Positions 7,470 to 12,302 of a stretch of DNA of 12,302 nt are shown here, in pieces (position 1 is the first letter of the stretch; each line of letters begins with the position of its first letter). The position numbers and the translations under genes were made by a program. The stretch comes from Pollutibacter sp044353505. GTDB taxonomy: Bacteria > Bacteroidota > Bacteroidia > Chitinophagales > Chitinophagaceae. The notes below the pieces were generated by a model. It was given only the letters and a program-made list of their open reading frames with translations. It was not told the origin of the DNA and ran no database searches. Location: positions 1 through 12,302 of the forward strand of contig JBILBU010000048.1 in assembly GCA_044353505.1 (NCBI GenBank), given 5' to 3'.

Positions 7470-7497
7470 TAAATTATGGCATTTATTACATGGCATT
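7454..7497. repeat. Two short direct-repeat pairs upstream of the acyltransferase gene
   Basis: CCAAATAAAT occurs at 7454-7463 and 7465-7474, a period of 11 bp, close to one helical turn. ATGGCATT occurs at 7476-7483 and 7490-7497, a period of 14 bp. Both pairs lie on or just upstream of the predicted -33 element, so they could be activator or repressor sites. The sequence is AT-rich and each pair is short, so a regulatory role is inferred only from position and spacing. Confidence 0.4.
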
Positions 7498-7565
7498 AAA
7501 CAACATATTTCTAATTAATAGAAAGAGGAAGTTCTCTACTCAAAGGAAACAAAGAGGAATGGTGC

Positions 7566-7583
7566 AAAAAATGATGAGATCAT
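7566..7583 (-). terminator. Weak terminator candidate after the GH31 gene
   Basis: On the minus strand a 5-bp stem ATGAT/ATCAT with loop CTC is followed by a T-run of six that overlaps the end of the stem. It lies about 25 bp past the GH31 stop. The stem is AT-rich and weak. Its place between the GH31 unit and the separately promoted acyltransferase gene makes termination here reasonable. Confidence 0.25.
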
Positions 7584-7606
7584 AATAATAAGCCAGAGCT
7601 ATACAA

Positions 7607-9775
7607 TCATAGTTTCAGGGGGGGGAGTTTGAAGTCCCAACTTACGGAACCAATATTATCAGGCTTCCCCTTTTCAGCAGGAGATACCGTACCCTTTAGT
7701 TCACCTTTTTTATTGCGTTTAACTGAAATTTTTCTCCAAGAAAAATCCCCTTTCTCATAATCAAAGGTTTTGCCATCATCGTCATAGAGGTTATAATCAG
7801 ATTCTTTATCGCCATAATGGCGAATGACCAGATCAAACTTGCCATCAGAGACTGAAGAAACCGTTGCCATTGGGATAATGCCCCCATCACGAACAAACAC
7901 AGGAATATGATCAAGACCGGGAGATATGGTAATTACCTCACTTTCACCAACTAGTTTACCTGTATAAAAATCAAACCACTTGCCCTTGGGAAGTACTACC
8001 TCTCTTTTGGTCTCTCCAGTAAAAAGTGGGGCAATGAGCAAATGATCGCCAACCATGTACTGATCTTTGATTTCACGCTTCTTGGCCATCGCATACGGAT
8101 TATCAACAGAATTCAATTCTCCAGTTTCGGATTTATCCTCAACAGAAAATCCATCTACCAAATTCATAGCCCGAAAAGGAGGCCTGCCATAAAAAGTATA
8201 TTCAGCAAAGCAGGTGTAGAGATATGGGATCAATTGCATTCTCAGGTTAGCAACATCAGCAACCTGTTTTTCAACTTCCGGAAATGTCCAGGGCTTTGTG
8301 CCATCTGCCCATGCATTGAGCATGGCCATTGGAGAAAAACATACCGTTTGCATCCTACGCAGCCATTCTTCTGCAGTAGCAGACCCACGTACTTCGGGGG
8401 TCCAAAGTGTTCCAATAAAAGAACTGTTGATTAACGCAGTAATAAAATCCTTATGGCTGTAATAGTCATTGTAAATCACAAACGGAAAGGAGGTAGCTCC
8501 AGCATTAGAAGCCCTTACCAATCCATAGGTTCGCTTATTTTCTGCCCGATACAACTGCGTGAAATTCTTTTGCATCATTAAGCCATAAGACTGCCTCATG
8601 ATTTCTGAAGGAACGCCAGAAGGAAATCTTGTTACGTCTGGCCATAGCCAAAAATCAAAGCCATCATTTTCATCCATCTTGAAACCACTGACCCCAAGAT
8701 TCAACAGATTGTCCTTAAAATGTTTTCCAACCAATTCAGTGGCTTCTTTCATTGCATAATCAGGAACATAGCCCGTCCATACCGTATGAGAGGCAGTATA
8801 GGGCTTCAATGAACTGATTAATTTACTGCTAGGCGCTACATAGGGATTGATCCATAGGTTGGTGTAAATGCCTTTCCCCTTTAACTTACTGATGAGACCT
8901 TGAGGATCTGGAAAACGCTTGCTATCCCACTCGTAGGTACATGGATACGACTTGCTCTGCCATCCGGGTTCGAGACCGATTACAGTAAGTGGGAAATTAT
9001 GCTCTTCGAAACCCTTCACTTCATTGAGTAAGTCTTGATCGCTAAACAAGGTTGGAGTACGGTGCCAGAAACCTAATCCCCATTTTGGAGGAAGACAACC
9101 ACCACCTTGATAGAGATTAAACCTGCTTACTGCATCAAGGGTGGTAGGTCCGCCGAATACGAAAAGTTGAATTCCTTCAGCAGGTACCAACACCTCTACG
9201 TTATCAGAATAAGGGGAGGCAGACCACTGAGGATCTGAATTCCTATCGGTGGATGCTGGAGGATGCTTGCTGTCTACGCGAACTCCAGTACCTACCCACA
9301 CATCAAGATACCTGGCTGAGTTGATGAATACACCATATCCTTTTGAGGAAACATAAAAAGGCACAGGGGCATGCGTTCTTCCATTATCGACTCCATCATA
9401 ATGATCAACATGCAGCCTGAGAATACGTCCTCGTTGTTCGACAGTTTTAAAATTTAAACCCAATCCAAATATCTTCTCTGCTTCATCAAGCGGAAAACGC
9501 AAATATGTTTTGCCATCATACAAATCAACCTTGATTTCATTTTCTTCGAGTGGAAAATCAACCGGCAACATGGCATTGATAGCAGAAGTTTTTGGGGCTA
9601 CGCCTGAGACGGTCAAGAAATTCATAACCTCTGGTTTACCTGCTTCGGCCATCCAAACTCCATTCGCTACTTTCTGCCATACCAAAGGGATACCTTGGGC
9701 ATTGGCAGAGAGAGAAAAAGAAAATGAAAGAACAATAACTTGAGCAATGGCAAAAAAGCGTTTCCAAATTTGCAT
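7607..9775 (-). CDS. Secreted GH31 family glycosidase with an atypical active-site loop
   Basis: Retaining alpha-glycosidase of family GH31 (which covers alpha-glucosidases, alpha-xylosidases, alpha-galactosidases and others), 722 residues. The signal peptide MQIWKRFF... probably ends at SANA-Q (residue 27). An N-terminal beta domain runs to about residue 225 (KIFGLGLNF at 101-109, GYGVFINS). The barrel starts near PPKWGLGFWHR at 229-239. The nucleophile is D368 in GFKMDEND. The acid/base is probably D437, but its context is IYNDYYSH in place of the usual W(S/G)GD. LEPGWQ at 268-273 replaces the usual aspartate-rich loop. C-terminal beta domains include QYMVGDHLLIAPL and IPVFVRDGGIIPM. These differences argue against a plain alpha-glucosidase; an alpha-galactosidase-like specificity, known within GH31 of Bacteroidota, is one possibility but unproven. 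The gene lies 53 bp downstream of the cytochrome-containing gene, probably in the same operon. A C8 tract lies six codons before the stop. Confidence 0.88.
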   Translation of the reverse strand: MQIWKRFFAIAQVIVLSFSFSLSANAQGIPLVWQKVANGVWMAEAGKPEVMNFLTVSGVAPKTSAINAMLPVDFPLEENEIKVDLYDGKTYLRFPLDEAEKIFGLGLNFKTVEQRGRILRLHVDHYDGVDNGRTHAPVPFYVSSKGYGVFINSARYLDVWVGTGVRVDSKHPPASTDRNSDPQWSASPYSDNVEVLVPAEGIQLFVFGGPTTLDAVSRFNLYQGGGCLPPKWGLGFWHRTPTLFSDQDLLNEVKGFEEHNFPLTVIGLEPGWQSKSYPCTYEWDSKRFPDPQGLISKLKGKGIYTNLWINPYVAPSSKLISSLKPYTASHTVWTGYVPDYAMKEATELVGKHFKDNLLNLGVSGFKMDENDGFDFWLWPDVTRFPSGVPSEIMRQSYGLMMQKNFTQLYRAENKRTYGLVRASNAGATSFPFVIYNDYYSHKDFITALINSSFIGTLWTPEVRGSATAEEWLRRMQTVCFSPMAMLNAWADGTKPWTFPEVEKQVADVANLRMQLIPYLYTCFAEYTFYGRPPFRAMNLVDGFSVEDKSETGELNSVDNPYAMAKKREIKDQYMVGDHLLIAPLFTGETKREVVLPKGKWFDFYTGKLVGESEVITISPGLDHIPVFVRDGGIIPMATVSSVSDGKFDLVIRHYGDKESDYNLYDDDGKTFDYEKGDFSWRKISVKRNKKGELKGTVSPAEKGKPDNIGSVSWDFKLPPLKL

Positions 9776-9828
9776 TCGAGTAATTTAAACAGCGTTAAGG
9801 GTTAAAAAAACAATAATCATGAATTGCA

Positions 9829-12302
9829 CTATTTCATTCCAAGTAGATACTCTGTAACATTAGCCAAATCATCGCCAGACATGCCCATAGATCCCGGATC
9901 GGGCATCAGTGACTTTGTCATTTTTTCACGGCTTTTGATATTGTCTTTAAGAATTGAATGTCGTTTACCAGTTGCATCTTTTAACAACAGTGTTTTGCCG
10001 TCAGCCAAAAGAAATCCAAAAAAGGTTTCACCGTCTTTTGTATTAATTAGCCAAGGCTCATAACCAAACACGATGGAAGCACTTGGATTGATGATGGCAT
10101 CAAGCAAGGATTCACGATCATATTTTTGGTGAATTTGAGTAAGGTCAGGACCAATCTCTCCGCCCTGCTCTCCTGCACGGTGGCAAGTTGCACAATGTTG
10201 GGTGAAGACCTGCTTTCCTTTAATCGGATCAGGTTTTATTTTTTTTATGTCGGCTATTGAATACTTCATTCCGCCAGCTCTCTTGAAGTAATTGCCTGCC
10301 TGAGTTCGAACTGTTTGATCTGGGTTTGTGAAAATTACAGCTTCAACGGCCGAATCAAGATCAGCAGGAAAAGTTTTGGCAGCCAACATCCCTATAATCA
10401 TTTGTCCGCCTACCGAATCCTTTGCCATATACTCAGCGGTGTATTTTCTATCATCAAAAACAATAAGCTCATTTATTATTTTCTCTCTGGCAGCTTTCAT
10501 TTCAGCCTTCTTCTTCTCCTTTCCTAAGTCCAATCCAATATTCTTCCAATCCAAATAAGTCATCCAATCATTGTCTTGTCTAAATGAAAGCCAATAATTG
10601 GCTTGCTCCGAAACATCTGTAAGGTTACTTTTTGAAAGACTGAGCATGGCTTCGGCGCCAGACTTGTCATGTACAAACCCCAATGCAGTAATGGCTTTTT
10701 TCCGCTCTGCTGCAGGCAAGGAAGGTGAATTTGCCCAGTTTTGCAAAATATAAACAGCGGCTGTAGGATGAAGCCTCCACATCAATTGCGCATATGCTTC
10801 ATTCCACTTTTCAGGTGATGCATTAATTTTTTCCCTGAACATGAAATTAAGCTCAGGCCATATCGCTTCGGCATCTTGCTCAAGTGCTTGTCCGATTGTC
10901 TCCAATAAATAAGGATCTTTTCCATCAAATGCTGCAACGATGGTCAACAGAGCTCCCTTCTTTTTCTTGAGTGGCACATCTCTAATGGCGGTGACAATTT
11001 CTCTTTGTAAAAAGAGTGAAGGCCAAATCTCATCTTTAGATAACTTAGGACGGCGCGAATCCATGGGTGTCAAAAAGAATTGATCGATCAGCTCAGCCAT
11101 TTGATCTGGGGTATACACTCTTCGCAATGACCTCAATGCTGCTGCTGCAATACGTGGATCTTTGCTGTATAACAAAGAGTATGCCTCATCCTGCCCCTTC
11201 TTGCCAAGCTGCGCGAGTAAACCGATAGCTCTTGCATGATGGTATGGATTATCCGAATTCATCAACGCTTTAACCGGATCGATTACTTTTTCACCCTGAC
11301 TTCTCAAACGCTCAAACCCTTCATGACGAACATTAATAGCAGGATTTTTGAGGGCTTCGATCTGACCCTCAACAGTATTGAGGTCGATATTTGGTGTCAC
11401 CAGTTTTTTGTCTTTAGGAGAAATTCGATAGATGCGGCCATGTCCTTTATTGTCTTTCCTTTGATGTCCGCCAACAACTGGATCATACCAATCAGCAATA
11501 TACATTGCGCCGTCGGTACCAATCATCACATCACTTGGGCGAAACCATTTTGTAGTATCGATATCATTTGCCGCATCATACCATACATATCCTTCGTTGT
11601 CGGAAGGTAATGAGCTTATAAAGTTTTGACGCTTGCCTGCAAGAGTAAAGCCCGCACCACTCAACTCTGGCTTGTAACCGAAAATAACATTGCGTCCAGC
11701 ATCTGCACTCATCAACATTCCACGGTATTTCTCTCCCAATCCATCGCCTTCATTTAGAACAATACCAGTTGGAGCTCCTGCACCACTATTATCCCCAACC
11801 GGAATAACACCCGGATCTTCCTGATGCCAATGGGCAGTAAACATATTTTGATCCGGACGCTGGTCGGCTTGCCATGACCTTGTTCCATCGCTGCTGAAAA
11901 AACCTGCATTGCCACCCTCCATCAACCAACTCACACGGCAAGTCACTACGCCATCATCATTATCATTCTGCCACATATCACCATAGGAATCAACGGCCGT
12001 TTCATAGCTATTCCTGAATCCATGCCCCAGAACAGTGAGTCCTGTTCCGTCGGGATTAACACTTAGTTGCAGTCCGCCTACCCAAACTTTACCATCATCA
12101 CTTTTTTGATTTCCCTCGTTTGTAAGATTGTAAGGAGTGCCACCAGTGTACAAGCTACCAGAACGGAGTGTCCAACCCGACTTATCCGTTACCACATGAG
12201 GACCAGCATTACCTACGTTGAAATAGATCTTACCATCTGGGCCAAACACCCCAGCATGCAGTGCATGGTCGTGATCCAATCCTCCGAAGCCGGTGAGTAA
12301 GA
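9829..12302 (-). CDS. PVC-type beta-propeller/HEAT/cytochrome c protein, 5' partial
   Basis: Large protein of the Pirellula/Verrucomicrobium-type dehydrogenase plus heme-binding architecture. It would act as a periplasmic or membrane-anchored redox enzyme, possibly oxidising a sugar or alcohol and passing electrons to the cytochrome domain; that role is inferred. About 823 residues are inside the window and the frame is still open at the edge, so the start and any signal peptide lie outside. Region 11400-12302 is a propeller-like domain (DHDHALHAGVFGPDGKIYF, GAPTGIVL, FRPSDVMIGTDGAMYIADWY). Region about 10250-11390 is helical and HEAT-like (VRHEGFERL, HHARAIGLLAQLGKKG, RIAAAALRSLRR). Region 9829-10240 is a cytochrome c domain with the heme motif CATCH at 10180-10194 and a Met-rich segment (SLMPDPGSMGM) that could give the axial ligand. 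It precedes GH31 by 53 bp on the same strand. A TTG at 12279 lies inside the conserved segment and is not the start. Confidence 0.85.
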   Translation of the reverse strand, partial: LLTGFGGLDHDHALHAGVFGPDGKIYFNVGNAGPHVVTDKSGWTLRSGSLYTGGTPYNLTNEGNQKSDDGKVWVGGLQLSVNPDGTGLTVLGHGFRNSYETAVDSYGDMWQNDNDDGVVTCRVSWLMEGGNAGFFSSDGTRSWQADQRPDQNMFTAHWHQEDPGVIPVGDNSGAGAPTGIVLNEGDGLGEKYRGMLMSADAGRNVIFGYKPELSGAGFTLAGKRQNFISSLPSDNEGYVWYDAANDIDTTKWFRPSDVMIGTDGAMYIADWYDPVVGGHQRKDNKGHGRIYRISPKDKKLVTPNIDLNTVEGQIEALKNPAINVRHEGFERLRSQGEKVIDPVKALMNSDNPYHHARAIGLLAQLGKKGQDEAYSLLYSKDPRIAAAALRSLRRVYTPDQMAELIDQFFLTPMDSRRPKLSKDEIWPSLFLQREIVTAIRDVPLKKKKGALLTIVAAFDGKDPYLLETIGQALEQDAEAIWPELNFMFREKINASPEKWNEAYAQLMWRLHPTAAVYILQNWANSPSLPAAERKKAITALGFVHDKSGAEAMLSLSKSNLTDVSEQANYWLSFRQDNDWMTYLDWKNIGLDLGKEKKKAEMKAAREKIINELIVFDDRKYTAEYMAKDSVGGQMIIGMLAAKTFPADLDSAVEAVIFTNPDQTVRTQAGNYFKRAGGMKYSIADIKKIKPDPIKGKQVFTQHCATCHRAGEQGGEIGPDLTQIHQKYDRESLLDAIINPSASIVFGYEPWLINTKDGETFFGFLLADGKTLLLKDATGKRHSILKDNIKSREKMTKSLMPDPGSMGMSGDDLANVTEYLLGMK

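Noticed and set aside
8042..8434. 130-codon open frame on the plus strand inside the GH31 gene
   Set aside because: It lies wholly opposite conserved GH31 barrel sequence and has no recognisable domain; it is an antisense shadow.
11236..11610. 124-codon open frame on the plus strand inside the propeller/HEAT gene
   Set aside because: It is antisense to the conserved propeller-HEAT coding sequence and shows no family features.
12277..12279. TTG as the start of the propeller-cytochrome protein
   Set aside because: The frame stays open to the window edge and the residues before it (LLTGFGG) continue the conserved family segment, so the gene is truncated by the window.
1..12302. CRISPR arrays, tRNA/rRNA genes, insertion sequences, toxin-antitoxin or defence genes
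   Set aside because: No regularly spaced repeats, cloverleaf-like sequence, transposase, terminal inverted repeats or defence-type domains could be seen on either strand.

Overview
The window looks like a chromosomal segment of a Bacteroidota bacterium. Chitinophagaceae or a neighbouring family fits best, but this is an inference from gene content and style with no marker gene. The DNA is AT-rich. Most starts lack a clear Shine-Dalgarno sequence. Several upstream regions carry TTTG/TTG...TAnnTTTG-like elements, the promoter type known in this phylum. Four of the seven larger intact proteins carry N-terminal export signals, and the genes are of the polysaccharide-degrader type.

Layout, left to right. 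A SAM-dependent methyltransferase gene (80-697, +) is interrupted by an in-frame TAG at 128-130. Facing it is a two-gene leftward unit: a secreted xylose-isomerase-like TIM-barrel protein (2775-3692, -) followed 43 bp downstream by a secreted GH51 alpha-L-arabinofuranosidase (794-2731, -). A short lysine-rich helical protein of unknown function (3925-4188, +) has a candidate promoter and a strong hairpin after it. It converges on a stand-alone RluE-like pseudouridine synthase (4261-4854, -). A secreted GH29 alpha-L-fucosidase (4945-6288, +) converges on a membrane acyltransferase-3 protein (6301-7422, -), which has the best promoter candidate in the window. The right third is a leftward pair: a secreted GH31 glycosidase with an unusual active-site loop (7607-9775, -), preceded by a large PVC-type protein with beta-propeller, HEAT repeats and cytochrome c (9829-12302, -). 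The large protein's 5' end lies outside the window.

How they may work together. Three exo-glycosidases (arabinose, fucose, and a hexose or pentose for GH31) would trim side chains of plant or algal polysaccharides outside the cytoplasm. No SusC/SusD pair, regulator or sulfatase is present, so this is a scattered glycan-degradation neighbourhood and not a canonical polysaccharide utilisation locus. The TIM-barrel protein and the propeller-cytochrome protein belong to families often seen in periplasmic sugar oxidation or isomerisation. A link between them here is a hypothesis only. I see no mobile element, CRISPR array, tRNA or rRNA. I find no clearly new defence or other exotic system. The most informative oddities are the nonsense codon in the methyltransferase, the atypical GH31 active site, and an A8 tract between the HEAT and heme domains of the cytochrome protein.
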